Position numbers and translations under genes: made by a program. Positions 5,610 through 5,676 of a stretch of DNA of 5,676 bases are shown piece after piece; position 1 is the stretch's first letter; every line of letters begins with the position of its first letter. Under the pieces are notes generated by a model that searched no databases, was not told the DNA's origin, and worked only from the letters and a program-made list of their open reading frames with translations. Source of the DNA: Chloroflexota bacterium (GTDB taxonomy: Bacteria > Chloroflexota > Dehalococcoidia > Bin125); contig JAPOXB010000167.1 of assembly GCA_026707335.1 (NCBI GenBank), positions 1-5,676 on the forward strand, given 5' to 3'.

Positions 5610-5676
5610 TCACGTGGCCCTGCGCTTCTGGATGGAGTACGTGTTGAGGTTGCTGAGCGAACCGAAGGGTCCACCC
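5610..5676 (-). CDS. C-terminal end of an unidentified gene (partial)
   Basis: The last 21 codons of a minus-strand gene entering from the right edge end at TGA 5612-5610. The tail reads FGSLSNLNTYSIQKRRAT. From TCG onward every codon ends in G or C, matching the real genes here, while the opposite strand's short frame from ATG 5632 has no Shine-Dalgarno site. Too little is seen to name it. It lies 138 bp upstream of the selenoprotein gene on the same strand and may belong to the same unit. Confidence 0.55.
   Translation of the reverse strand, partial: GGPFGSLSNLNTYSIQKRRAT

Noticed and set aside
5632..5676. Plus-strand gene starting at ATG 5632
   Set aside because: There is no Shine-Dalgarno, and the minus-strand frame has stronger third-position bias and a clean stop.

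Overview
The window is very GC-rich bacterial DNA (G or C at most third codon positions) and holds seven genes or gene fragments, tightly packed. The organism cannot be named from the sequence. The mix of acyl-CoA genes, a bactofilin, a selenoprotein and high GC would suit an environmental lineage such as high-GC Chloroflexota, Actinomycetota, Myxococcota-like groups or similar uncultured phyla; this is an inference with low confidence. No gap without a gene exceeds 300 bases.

Left part (1-2992): an acyl-CoA module. A crotonase-fold gene (796-1620) and an acyl-CoA dehydrogenase (1-754, cut by the window edge) run leftward as a likely operon. A class III (CaiB/BaiF-type) CoA-transferase (1787-2992) diverges from them across a 166-bp shared control region. 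Together they could activate an acid as its CoA thioester, desaturate it and process the enoyl-CoA. The substrate is not evident.

Middle (2989-3786): a bactofilin (polymer-forming cytoskeletal protein) on the minus strand. It meets the CoA-transferase tail to tail so closely that one CTAG palindrome supplies both stop codons. It has two credible start codons 183 bp apart.

Right part (3787-5676): the most interesting region. What naive ORF calling splits into two genes (5471-4956 and 4937-4560) reads as one selenoprotein of 303 residues. An in-frame TGA at 4956-4958 falls exactly where the glycine/betaine/D-proline reductase selenoprotein B (GrdB/PrdB) family carries selenocysteine, giving U-P-A-C (UxxC). 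It is followed at once by a folded element fitting a bacterial SECIS. The selenoprotein gene overlaps a downstream 2-keto-4-pentenoate hydratase/FAH-family gene by GTGA. Translation of that enzyme may therefore depend on selenocysteine insertion upstream. A further minus-strand gene ends at 5610 and is only seen as its last 21 codons.
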